NCBI GenBank assembly: GCA_014218235.1
Contig: CM024755.1
Span: forward strand, 82,343,960-82,407,959
Source of the DNA: Colocasia esculenta
Taxonomy: Eukaryota; Streptophyta; Magnoliopsida; Alismatales; Araceae
Length of the DNA stretch: 64,000 bases
Direction: 5' to 3'
The translations under genes and the position numbers were made by a program. Positions 24,441-34,502 of the stretch are shown one piece after another. The notes under the pieces are model-generated. The model had not been told where the DNA came from. It saw only the letters and a list, made by a program, of their open reading frames with translations, and searched no databases. How positions within the stretch are numbered: position 1 is the stretch's first letter; each line of letters starts with the position of its first letter.

Positions 24441-25129
24441 TGGATGGAGACTTGGGTTCTTCGTCTTCCTGCTCCTCAACCGGCCGAGGGGCAAGAGCCT
24501 CACCTTGCTCTGACCTTTAAACACCTGCCAAAGTGATTTAAACAAACAAGAAACCCATTAGAATTCGTGTGTAGATGATCTATTCAATGAAAAGCATGAA
24601 AACATGAACTATAATGGGGGGAACTCACAAGATTGGGGCTTTTAACCCCTGTGGGTGTTAAGGATAGGTGTGTGTGTCGTGATCTAATGCTAAGCTAGAA
24701 AGAAAACGAAGCTATGCATGCATGAAATCAATGAAATAAAGAGAAGAGGGAAGAGGAGATTGTGTAGCCGATGGGAAAACGCCCTGGAGGGCTCTTGCTG
24801 ATCGTCTGGAGGGAGAACTCTCTTCGTGGAAGATGAAGCTCTCTTGCTCAGCGAACTAATGAATCCGGCCTTGCCCAAAAAGATGCAGAGACGAGGTACT
24901 TATGGGTGATTATTCCCAACTCGGGTCTGAGAGGAATAATGGGCAAGAGTCCGATTTTGGGTAAGTATGGTTGTGCAAGGGCTATTGGAACTTGGAAAGG
25001 GACATGTTAGGAAGGTCTCCTCCGAATTTGAGAGGACTTGGACGTGATTTGGATGTCCAAACGAAGCAATTACCATCAATAGCATATGTCCAAGTTGGCT
25101 TCGGATTGAGTTTCCTGCTTAAGGTCCAT

Positions 25130-25315
25130 AATGCGACGGCCGAAGTGTCGCCTTCCTGAATGCGACGGCTCGATACGTCGCCTTCCTCCTATGGAAGGTG
25201 ACTTAAGTCATTTTGATTTTCTGAGGATTTTAAAATATGGAATTATTATCGTGACATAGGGCATGTTGTTTTCAGGAAGGCGACCTAGGGCCTGTCGCCT
25301 TCTGGTCTTTTCTGC
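25130..25315. repeat. GCGAC inverted-repeat cluster, U3 side of the Tat 3' LTR
   Basis: Units are GCGAC-N9-GTCGC, GCGAC-N10-GTCGC, GTGAC-N9-GTTGT, and GCGAC (25280-25284)-N9-GTCGC (25294-25298). The last is flanked by GAAG and CTTC, giving 9-bp arms. The twin cluster is 43135-43315. Confidence 0.85.
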
Positions 25316-25559
25316 ATTTTGGCATGTAATGTGTCCAATCAACCATGCATAGCCTTCGGGATGAAATATCAGATTTTATACTCAGAGAGCTATAGTGAAA
25401 GAGATTTATTTGACCAGGAAGGGTCCTCCAGGGTGATGAATTAATGGAAATGATGTCATGATTGGAGAAAGCCAGTTTAACGCTGATGAGCCAACGCGGG
25501 GCATCAATGATACGACAGGGGATTTCGCTTGACTTATGGGTCAGAAATGGGTGTCTACA

Positions 25560-25573
25560 GATTGCCCCTCCTT
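25560..25573 (-). other. Polypurine tract of the Tat element
   Basis: On the minus strand AAGGAGGGGCAATC directly precedes TGTAGACACC, the usual Tat PPT-LTR junction. Confidence 0.85.
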
Positions 25574-26922
25574 GATGCATGCTTTGCAAGGGAGTGGAGC
25601 GGTGATGGAGCGAAAGTGGCATGAAATGGCGATGTAGTGAAATGAAACGGAATGAGCTGAAAAGCGGGCATCAAGGTAAAGAGACACCCATTCTGGACGA
25701 ATAAGCAGCGAGAATTTTCTGGCTAACCTCGAACATGGCCAGGAACAGAGTGCGCGGATGGTTCCTATTTGGGATGAATGAAAATCAAAAGAAAAGAATG
25801 ATCAACCTCCTGATTCAAGAGGTACCCTGGCTATCTTTAGCGTGCAGGTTTCGTTCATTAGGGGATAGGTGCTGCCCGGCGGGACGATTTGACTCTGGCC
25901 TTCGAGCGGGTCACGACTAATGAGCGGATCGGGGATAAAGGAATGACTGTTATAATGAATGGGGATGAGAGGAATCCTGCATAGGAACCATACTGGCAGA
26001 CTGGACCGAGCACAAGCTCGAGGAAAACTTTCAAATTCGGAGTGGAATTCTGGTCTGGAAATGAGGATCTGTGTTGGGACATCATTGAGAAGCTGACTTT
26101 GACAAATCATGATTCATGAAGCTCAAAATTCCTACATGATGCATGCTGGGCTAAAGAAAAAGGAAATCATAAAAGCGAATGCAAAGAAAGAGAGAAAATA
26201 ACAAGTATTCAAGGATAATATTGCTAGACAATATAAGCAAGGGTCAAGACACTTCGCATCCCCGACGTGCGATAGAATCCATCGTCCCCAAGTCATATCA
26301 CCCAACGGCCTATCCAGCGATTAGCAGTGTGCACCTAGATCATCCTTGTTTTTGATGAAGGGGAACTCAGATCTTGGAACACACTAGGAACCAGCCGGTC
26401 CTTGAACTAATATAGTAGCGTAGATACCATATAGTAATGCGGAGAGATTAAAGTTGGAGATACTTACCTGACTTACCTGACGGATGTCCTTTTTGATTTT
26501 CTGAATTTTCTGAATTTTTATGGATTTTCCTACATTTTCTGATTTTTATGGGTTTTCCAATAATCAAAGCAATAAAGATAGACATGATACCAAGCACATG
26601 CACTAAACAATGAATATCAAAGCATATGTGCAAATATTCTGAACAATCACAAAGGAATGAATAAGACAGCATAGACTGATCAGAAAGCGACATAGGGATT
26701 GTTGCGACCCTTGACTGAAGAAGGCGACGGGCACCAAGTTGCCACTTTGAAAGCGACGGGTCGATACGTCGCTTTCACAGGTTTCTCAACCCGAGCTCAA
26801 AACCTTTCAGCATGCAACTTGGTTTTGACTCCCATTAAGATTCCTATTGCTTCCCACTCCAAGTCCTACTTCTAATGGGTCTTCCCTTCCCCTTCCAAGT
26901 AGGAATAGGAGTGCTAAGGCTC
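25574..26922. other. Spacer between Tat 3' LTR and antisense gene 1
   Basis: About 1.35 kb without a convincing ORF. It includes a GCGAC cluster at 26695-26782 and a T-rich repeated TTTTCTGATTTT stretch at about 26488-26550 resembling the tandem repeat at 32151-32390. It probably holds the upstream promoter region of the antisense genes. Confidence 0.5.
26695..26782. repeat. GCGAC inverted-repeat cluster upstream of antisense gene 1
   Basis: Three units: GCGAC-N9-GTTGC, GCGAC-N9-GTTGC and GCGAC-N10-GTCGC (about 26754-26773). It lies about 140-230 bp upstream of the TATA box of the antisense gene. Confidence 0.8.
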
Positions 26923-26934
26923 CATAAATAAAAG
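26923..26934 (+). promoter_or_regulatory. TATA box of antisense gene 1
   Basis: CATAAATAAAAG lies 65-76 bp before the ATG at 26999, followed by a pyrimidine-rich leader (CTCTCTCTTCTCTCTTC, about 26956-26974) typical of plant Y-patch leaders. The arrangement is that of an ordinary plant pol II promoter, independent of the LTR. Confidence 0.6.
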
Positions 26935-26998
26935 GGATGAGAGGTCAAATTCCTAGCTCTCTCTTCTCTCTTCTTTTCTTCAAGGTTTGCAAGCTCTC

Positions 26999-28454
26999 AT
27001 GGCCATGAGGAGAGCCCCTCTTGCTTCCATGGATGGGGAGACGGCTTATGAAGGTCCGAAGCGCGCTCGGACAACGTACGAAGCGCTTATGAGGGTGACA
27101 GACGTCCCCAACCACTTGAGCCGGAGCGAGGAAGTGAGGGAGGTGAGTTTTGGTGTTTTCAATTTTCATGCATTTTGAGCTACGAATTTGTCCTTTAATT
27201 TGTGTTCTTCTCTTTCCTCCCCTCTCTTTTTTCCTCTTTTCTTCTAGCTCTTCCCGGGATCCCGCCACTACTCAAAGCTCAATTGGATTGCCCCGATGAT
27301 CAAATCTCTACCCATGTTTGTCATTAGATTCTTGAGAGAGTGGGGTTTAGGTGGGGTGTTGATAACGGCCCATAACTACCACAAGATCTCATTTGATTGG
27401 CATAGTATCACGGCCTTGATAGAATTGTGGCACACACAAACCCATACATTCATTTTTCCAAAATTCGAGGTGACCGTCCTTCTAGAGGAGGTCGAGGCCT
27501 TCCTAGCTCTTCCTAAAACCAAGCCGGGGGACGAGCAAAGCATAAGCTATACCGTCGAAGTTTATTCTAGGGGAGTTCATGACCGATCCGGGGGATGTCC
27601 ACACCATGGTCAGCCCACAATTCTTCCATTTGGTTCCATTGTCTAAGTGGGTCACATCCAAGTGTAAGGACAAGAGCGTAGACCACCGGGAGATTGCAAA
27701 GGCCGTGGCCATATGCTTGTGTAGAGTGGTGCTTTTCCTATCCGGGGATCACCTCATAGACTATGCTAGCTTGAGTGCCATAAGTGGGGTATGGAGGGGA
27801 CTTTCACTCTCTCACGCCGTCTTGGCGTATCTTTACTCAGGTCTTACCTCGGCTTCCACAGGGGGTTTCCTTTATGGCTCCATGATCCTCTTAGAGTGTT
27901 GGTTAGGTGTGAGGATAAAATTTAAACCGGTAGACAATCCTACCACCGACAGTCGGATCTTCGGGTGCCATCCACTAAACTTTATCGGCAGGGCAGCTAA
28001 ATTCTCCGACAAGATTTTATGCAGGACGGCGGACAAGAAGACAAGGAGTGCGTGGCGCCTTTACTTCAGTACCTTGCCGGTAGAGCACTTCGCTTTGGGC
28101 GTAGCGGCACTTCGCGGAGCGGAGATCCGGCTACCACTCGGACGCGGCTTGGACTTGCAGCTAATAGGGGACATGGCGACCATGCTCTACAAATCGCAGC
28201 GGTGCTACTTGCAGATCGGGAAACCGAGGATGAGAGTACTTCCGCCGTCACATTTGCCTCCTGTGAAGAGACGGCGCCTGGGTACCCCGGAGGATGAGCA
28301 GGCCGTGCGGAGCGCATTGGCCTTGTGGAGGGCGTGCGCCACGCACGTACTTCCACCGAGACTTGACGAGGACCGAGAGACGTACCAGGCGTACCTCCGG
28401 GAGCATGAGAAGCTTCGGCCGCTCGCGGACCGTGAGCCAGAGGGAGAGACTTGA
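26999..28454 (+). pseudogene. Antisense gene 1: DUF7745/PMD-like protein, one frameshift
   Basis: Exon 1 is 26999-27142; the intron is GTGAGT...TTCTAG (27143-27247); exon 2 starts 27248 in phase. Exon 2 reads through LNWIAPMIKSLPMFVIRF and the block SITALIELWHTQTHTFIFP-x-FEVTVLLEEVEAFLALP, which matches the pattern of plant DUF7745/plant-mobile-type domains. The frame shifts near 27570 and continues to 28454 with AICLCRVVLFLSGDHLID and GSMILLECWLGVRIKF. It ends in a charged, Arg/Glu-rich tail. Function is unknown; such domains are repeatedly carried by plant transposons. It lies antisense to gag-pol, has its own TATA box, and precedes the PMD gene by about 470 bp. Confidence 0.65.
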
Positions 28455-28604
28455 TTGTACTTTTGGGCTTTGGTGGGACTTGATGTGGTGAGAGTGTGCT
28501 TGATGTATCAGACACTTTATGTTGATTTTCAGCTTTTATTTGATGTATTCATTTATGATTTTGAATGAAAGTGTGGATTTTGAAGAGTTTTGTGAAGAAA
28601 CTGA

Positions 28605-28727
28605 GAAGGCGACGGCCCAAACGCCGCTACCTAGAACGCGACAGGCTCATGGTCGCTACAAGAATCAGAAGGCGACAGTGCTGTCGTCGCTACCTAAAAT
28701 AGAAGCGACGTCTATTATGTCGTGATC
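28605..28727. repeat. GCGAC inverted-repeat cluster between the two antisense genes
   Basis: Four units, all with 9-bp spacers: GCGAC-N9-GCCGC, GCGAC-N9-GTCGC, GCGAC-N9-GTCGC and GCGAC-N9-GTCGT. It ends about 200 bp upstream of the next gene's ATG. Confidence 0.85.
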
Positions 28728-28923
28728 ACAGAATCCGAAACGATTTGAATTTGGGGCCCAGCGCCCCTCTTCCTCTTTCCCTCTTCTTTCTCTTCCCTTC
28801 TCCCTTCTCTCCGGCGACCGCGACCTCCAGCGCCCTTCCCTCTCCATCTCTTCTCTTCTCCTCGTTACTCCACCTATTTCTCCCCTCCCCCCTTTTCTGG
28901 ACACCCTTCCGGTGGCCGGAGCG

Positions 28924-31825
28924 ATGGAAGGGGATGGTGCCCAAGGCGGCGACGGCGCGGACCGGCGAAAGTGGGGGTCCAAGAGGACCATCCACCGGCG
29001 TCGAACGGACGAGGAGCCGCCCACGACGGCGGAGGAGGTAGCCCCGGCGGAGGAGGTGGCCCCGGCGGCTCCCATGGAGGTGGAACCCGCGGCGAACGCA
29101 GACGAGGAGGAGGCCGGCCCCAAGAAGGTAGGTGCTACGAATCCTAGGCCCCCCCCCCCTATGTGTGTGGATGAGTGGGGGTGCTGAGCACCTCGGCAGG
29201 GCCTTTTGGCCCAAGGTGAAACGGCCGGAAAACGGATACTTTCCGTTCCCGGCTAGTCTGTGAACGTGACAGAGTAGCTGTTGCATTACCAGACTGGTTG
29301 CGACACTGCAAGTGTCGCCTTCAGAAGGCCACAGTCTATTCGTCGCCTTCACAAAATGGAAGGCGACTCCTCTTGTGTCGCCTTCATAAGGCGACAATAT
29401 ACTTGTCGCTACCTTAACAAAGTGTTGTTCTGTTGATTCCTTGCTGATCCTCATGTTTTCTGTGGTTGTTTTGCAGAGCGAGCTACGGTCCCGACTGGGG
29501 TGGGCCGTTGTCCGAGCGATCTATCAGGGGTTGCCGGATTTCCAGAGGACCTGGCTGGAGGATATGGGGTTTGGCCCCTTTTTGAGGTTGGATGAGTTGA
29601 CGCCGGACGTGGCGCTCATCCAGGCATTGAAGGAGCGATGGGACCCTGAGTGCCACACGTTCCTCCTCCCGTGGGGTCACATGATCCCCACACTGGAGGA
29701 CGTGGTACGGATCACCGGCCTGAGGGTAGATGGCCAGGCGGTGACCGGGATGACTTATACTAGTTATCAGGAGATGGTGGAGAGGCTTCTGGTGCTAGAG
29801 GTGACGCGGGAGAGATCCTCCCTAGTGCCGAGGATAAGGTTGCAGGTGAGCCTCGGGGTGGCAGACGCGCGCCACCAGACTGGAGAGGGCCAGGCGGAGT
29901 ACATGGCCCGGTTGACAGCAGATGCCAGAGCAGCACTGGCGGAGGAGGAGGGAGCGGCAGCGGACCGCGATTTGAGGCACTTCCTGATCCTCGTGATCGG
30001 GAAGTTGATCTTGGGTACCCGAGGAGACCCGGTGAGCTGCCGGTGTCTGCCTCTGCTAGAGGACCTGACCCAGGTGGGGAGCTACGCGTGGGGTGCGGCC
30101 CTTCTGGCCCACCTCTTCGACAGCCTGGGCACCTCTAGTAGGGAGACAGGGGTGGCCGGGTTCTTCCCACTATTACAGGTATGCTTCTCACCCTTACCCT
30201 TTACTGCTTTTCCTGCTTATCTTAATTGATTGTGGCACTGACCGTTTTGTTTTGCAGGTGTGGGCGTACTGCCATCTCCCTTCCGTGGGTCGGGGGGTGC
30301 CGAGGCGAGCGGGCGCCGTACCGCTACTACAGCGTTGGCGGTTCTGCAGAGACGAGCGATCCCTGTGGCGGCAGGTGATGCTCATCCACGACGCACTGGA
30401 CACTGTCCCCTTCGGACATGTAAGTACTTAGCGTTCTTTCCTTTCCCTTGCTTATTTTGACAGTTGACTGACAGATCTTTTTGCTCGTGGTGTGCAGATT
30501 CAGTGGACTCCCTATGTCGGGGAGGACGACGCCACCCAGCCGTGGGTGGAGCGGGGCCGTCCTTACTTCGGTAGGGACATTTGGCTTCACTGTTTTAACA
30601 CAGTGGTCCCGCTCCACCACCGGCTAGTGGCACGGACACTGGGACTCCACCAGGCGGTGGTGGAGTTCCCGACCCGACAGAGGTCATGGGAGAGGCCCGG
30701 TCGCAGCTTCCGGGGAATCCAGCAGGTCACGAACTGGACAGTCCGGGTCCGGGAGCAGCTGGACGACTGGGAGCGGCGAGGGAAGGAGGTGGTCTCCTAG
30801 GCTACCAGCGATGAGGACTACTTTCGGGCTTATGCCCGGAGGTACGGGGCCCAGGTGTACAAGGGGACCCGGTGACCGGTGAGTTTCTACTGCTTTCAGT
30901 CCTTTTTGAGTTCTTAGTTAATTATGTGACTGACTTGGCTTGTGTTTGCAGCTTGACCCTAAGGGGCGGATCTCCTCGCTCGAGGGTATCCTCCATTCCA
31001 CCATCCAGCAGCGAGATGATCTTCAGGAGGTGGTGGACCATCTGGTAAGTATTTTGCACCCTACCCTTCTATTTCTAATTGCGGTTGACTGACCCCTGTT
31101 GTTTCTTTTGCAGCGGGCAGAGTTGGACAGGGCCCAGCAGATGGTGGGAGGTGCCTCCTCTTCCCGAGAGGATCCCGGCCGCTCCGTCTTGGAGGGCCAG
31201 CTAGCGTCGGCGGCGGCCCGAGCGGAGGACACCCTCACCCAGCTGCGGGAGCGGGTAAGTTACTTATTTAGATGCCCCTGGGCTTTTGCTTCTTTTGTGA
31301 TTTCTGACAAGATGTTTGATATTGCAGGAGCAGGAGCTGAGGACCGCCCTGGCGCGAATGACCACGCTGGAGGCGGAGATGGCGGAGCTACGCCTACGCC
31401 CCGAGGCAGCGGAGGCGGCGCGGTGGCGCCAGGAGGCAGAGGCGGTGGTCCGCTGGCAGCAGGAGGCGGCGGAGGCGACGCGCTGGCGCCAGGAGGCGGA
31501 GGAGGCGGCGCGACTGCGCGCCGAGGCCGGGGACCTCCGCACCCAGCTGGGGGAGGAGAGGCATCGCGGCGACATGCTGCGATCCGAGATGAGGGGTCTG
31601 GAGAGGGCCCTGGCCTTGGTCCGACGCAGCCGATCGGTGACTAGCAGGAGCGGTATCCCAAGCGGGTCCGCTGGGCACTACCTGACTGGTTCCTCCGGAC
31701 GGCGGAGGAACGAGGAGGAGGAGCGACGACGGCGTGAGAGAGCGCCAGAGGGGAGCGAGACCGGGCCGAGGGTGATGGCCCCTCCATCTCCCTGCCCGCC
31801 TGAGGGTACGGGGGAGAGTGGTTGA
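28924..31825 (+). pseudogene. Antisense gene 2: seven-exon plant mobile domain (PMD) protein with coiled-coil tail
   Basis: Exons: 28924-29127, 29477-30178, 30258-30419, 30498-30878, 30952-31044, 31114-31254, 31328-31825. All introns are GT-AG and all exons phase 0. Exon 1 is acidic and Ala/Glu-rich. Exons 2-4 give the PMD: GFGPFLRLDELTPD, an ALKERWDPECHTFLLPWG block, IPTLEDVVRITGLRVDGQ, an IQWTPY segment and an RTLGLHQ motif. Exons 5-7 form an Ala/Glu/Arg-rich helical tail with WRQEAE repeats. PMD proteins (MAIN/MAIL1 relatives) act in plant nuclei and TE silencing; transposons also carry them. Stops TAG (30798) and TGA (30873) break exon 4, both explicable by C-to-T decay (Trp, Arg). The gene is GC-rich relative to flanks. 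The leader has a long CT-rich stretch (28768-28880) but no clear TATA. Confidence 0.8.
29266..29420. repeat. GCGAC inverted-repeat cluster inside intron 1 of the PMD gene
   Basis: Five successive units with 9-bp spacers: GTGAC-N9-GTTGC, GCGAC (29300-29304)-N9-GTCGC (29314-29318), GCCAC-N9-GTCGC, GCGAC-N9-GTCGC and GCGAC-N9-GTCGC. None occurs in the flanking exons. Confidence 0.9.
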
Positions 31826-33188
31826 GGGTTTGTACCTTTTGCTCCTTTCTTTTTGTAATGATGGTGTACATGATATGAATGGAATGGAACCTTTTGTGGT
31901 TTGCGACTGAGTGAGAGTGACGAGCGAGATATGAGTGCCGCTTTCTTTTCCGTCCTGCACACTTAGACAACCACAAGACAAGTTAGATCTGTTCTTAGGC
32001 TTAGCCCCTTGCCTTAAAATGCGACGAGTGACCGACCTTGATAATTAGTCAAGGGGCTAAGTTTTATTAAATAGGCAAAAGATGCGAATAACCAAATAAA
32101 ATGCATGTATGCAAATGGCTAGGAATTTTGAAAACATCATTTAATGTTTTGAGGTTTTTTTGGAATATTTGATTTTTAGGGTTTTAGAAATATTTGATTT
32201 TTTTGGAGTTTTGGGGATATTTGATTTTTTTGGAGTTTTGGAAATATCTGAATTTTTTTGAAGTTTTAGACATATTTGACTTTTTTGGGGTTTTGGAAAT
32301 ATCTGATTTTTTTAGAGTTTTGTGAATATCTGATTTTTTTGGAGTTTTTTTGTGAATATCTGATTTTTTTGGAGTTTTTCGTTAGCGCCTAAAACCGGCG
32401 TTAGCCCTTCCTAAAATAAGACACGCGAGACGGAAGGTACTCGCATCTTCGGGCCACAACACTTAAACTGATTCGAGCCGCTGGTTAGGAATCTTGATCA
32501 CCTCCGGTTCTCGCCACAGGGCTTCCTAAGTTAGGACGTGCGTAAGGGGTGACAACGCCTCGGAAAACTACCCTTAGTCGAAGGTCGCGACTAATTAAGC
32601 CCTACCCAAGAGGTGATTCGGTCTTATAGGGGGGAAATGGAAGATCATTTTAGGAAAGTCTTGTGTAGGTATAGGGATGTTGGGTTCGGCTACTTCCTAC
32701 AGCATACACTTTGGAGATTGGGTCTGTTGTGGAGGGACTTTATGGTCTTTTGCTATGGACTTGCCTTGCTTTGGGGCATGCGTACGACCGGGCTCATTAG
32801 TGTCTCGCGGGGACTTTGCCACTCTTTGCCATGCCCCTGTTGTATTATGGATTTTCTTTTCTTTTTTGTTTCTTTGCTTCTTTGCCCCTTTGTTATTTTG
32901 ACCGTCCCTGTTTGAGGCTTCCTCTCGTCGGGGTATGCTGTAGGTTAGTGACCTCACCTTTACAAACCCTTTGCCCCTATACTTCGACCGATTAGGAGAG
33001 AATGACCGATGCATCGCTACAGTAGAGTCCACATAGTTGCAGCATCTGCCAAGTGTAGTTATCGGGCTTGCTGTGTGCGTGTGTGTTAATCCTAACTTGG
33101 AGCGACCCTTGGCGATTAGAGAGGTATATTGGACTCCCGACACGGGGCTACTCCTTGATCTAGGTGTTGTGACCTCACACCTATAGGC
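31826..33188. other. Spacer between convergent PMD gene and Tat integrase
   Basis: Holds the 3' ends of two convergent transcripts. After the PMD stop there is a TTGTAATG-type AT-rich stretch (about 31850-31880) that may serve 3'-end formation. A T-rich tandem repeat occupies 32151-32390. From 32390 to 33188 I see no credible ORF on either strand; the longest frames lack known motifs. Confidence 0.55.
32151..32390. repeat. T-rich tandem repeat, about 27-bp unit
   Basis: Around eight imperfect copies of a unit with the core ATCTGATTTTTTTGGAGTTT; later copies are more uniform than earlier ones. It lies between pol and the antisense gene region of a Tat element, the location where Tat/Ogre elements are known to carry hypervariable tandem repeats that can seed satellites. 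Confidence 0.8.
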
Positions 33189-34502
33189 CTAAGGATGGAA
33201 ACGTTTGAGGTACAACCCGTTCCATGGATGTGATAATTCGACGCCCTCAGCATTGATTAAGCGATATGCATTTCCAGGGTAGACCTCCCTCACAACGTAC
33301 GGACCCTCCCAATTAGGCTGTAGTTTGGACCTAGGACCTCCGGGTTTGATGAAAATGTGTTTCAAGACCATATCACCCTCTTGGAATTTTCGTTCAATTA
33401 CCTTCTTTTGAAAAGACCTTGAGATTCGCCTTTGGTAGGAAAGCACATGGTCGGCTGCCATAAGCCGCCTTTCATCTAAGAGTTCCAACTGGACTAGTAA
33501 CGCCTCCCGACGTTCATCAAGATTAAGTTCCTTGTCTAGTTGGACTCTTAGTGAAGGAATTAGGATCTCATATGGAACTACCGCCTCCATTCCATAAGTG
33601 AGAGCGTACGGGGTTTGCCCCGTGGGAGTGCGGACGGAGGTACGGTAGGCCCATAGAGCCTCTATTAGCTTTTCTGGCCAGTCGGCGAACTTATGCGACT
33701 CAGAGGTTTTCTTTAAGATTTTAAGAAGGGTTTTGTTAGTTGCTTCGACTTGGCCATTGCCTTGTGGGTAATACGGCGATGAATGATGCAACGTGATGTT
33801 GTATTTCTTACAGAGGTCTTGGAGATCTTGTGCAATGAATTGCGGCCCATTATCCGTGACGATGCTGCTTGGCACTCCGAACCGCGAGATGATATTTCTC
33901 ATGATGAAGCGGCACACCGTGGATGCTTTGATTTCTGCGAAGGCTTCAGCTTCTGCCCACTTGCTGTAATACTCAGTCGCAGTTAGGATAAATGACTTCT
34001 GTTTGGTTTGAGCATTAGAGTCACCAAGAGGGCCGACAATGTCGAAGGCCCACATGGAGAATGGCCATGGTGTGGAGAGCGGATGTAGTGAGGAGGAAGG
34101 GGCATGGATCTTATCAGCATGGAGTTGACACTTGACACACCTACGGACGTAGATGGTACAGTCTTCCTCTAGGGTTGGCCAGTAATAGCCCTGCCTAATG
34201 ATCTTCTTTGCTAGCATCTGACTGTTGACGTGACCTCCGCATTCACTAGCGTGGGCCCCTTCTACCACTTTCCAAGCCTCGTCATCGGTAAGGCACCTTA
34301 AAAGAACTCCATTAAGGGCTCTCCTGTACAGAACTTCTCCGACAACTGTGTACCTTAAGGCGGCTCTTCTGATGGCCCTGCGGTCTTCTGCACTTGCCCC
34401 TTCAGGATATGTCCCATCCCTGCAGTACTGCTCTATCTCAAAGTACCATGGCAGTTCCTCTTCATTCAGGATCTCCTCGAGCTCAGTTAACATGACCTAC
34501 TA
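33189..34502 (-). CDS. pol: Tat integrase
   Basis: A 434-codon open frame (34493-33189). The zinc finger has both His in HASECGGH and the Cys pair in CVKCQ. The catalytic core is complete: WAFDIVGPL (Asp), IVTDNGPQF (Asp), and GQVEATNK (Glu). A GPY/F-like module follows (PNWEGPYVVREVYPGNAYRL). It would insert cDNA into chromosomal DNA. The ATG is only the first Met of the open frame: two TAG codons sit just upstream (34497-34502) in what should be continuous polyprotein, so it is not expressed as part of intact pol. Confidence 0.85.

Larger units (their letters stand above)
24188..25559 (-). repeat. 3' LTR of the Tat element
   Basis: In sense orientation it begins TGTAGACACCC (plus 25559 downward) and should end GATTACA; the last bases here are GATTAAA. 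It is nearly identical to 42194-43560. Short minus-strand ORFs inside are shared by both LTRs but show no known domain, so I do not call a gene. Confidence 0.95.

Noticed and set aside
24285..24545. 86-codon ORF repeated at 42291-42551
   Set aside because: Duplicated merely because both lie in Tat LTRs; basic composition comes from the GCGAC cluster read as Arg and Ser codons.
28924..31825. An independent host PMD gene unrelated to the retroelement
   Set aside because: It lies between the integrase and PPT of one Tat element with matched LTRs and shares the element's GCGAC arrays, so it travels with the element.
31394..31981. 195-codon minus-strand ORF
   Set aside because: It lies antisense to exon 7 of the PMD gene, whose Glu/Ala/Arg-rich coding creates open frames on the other strand; no domain is visible.
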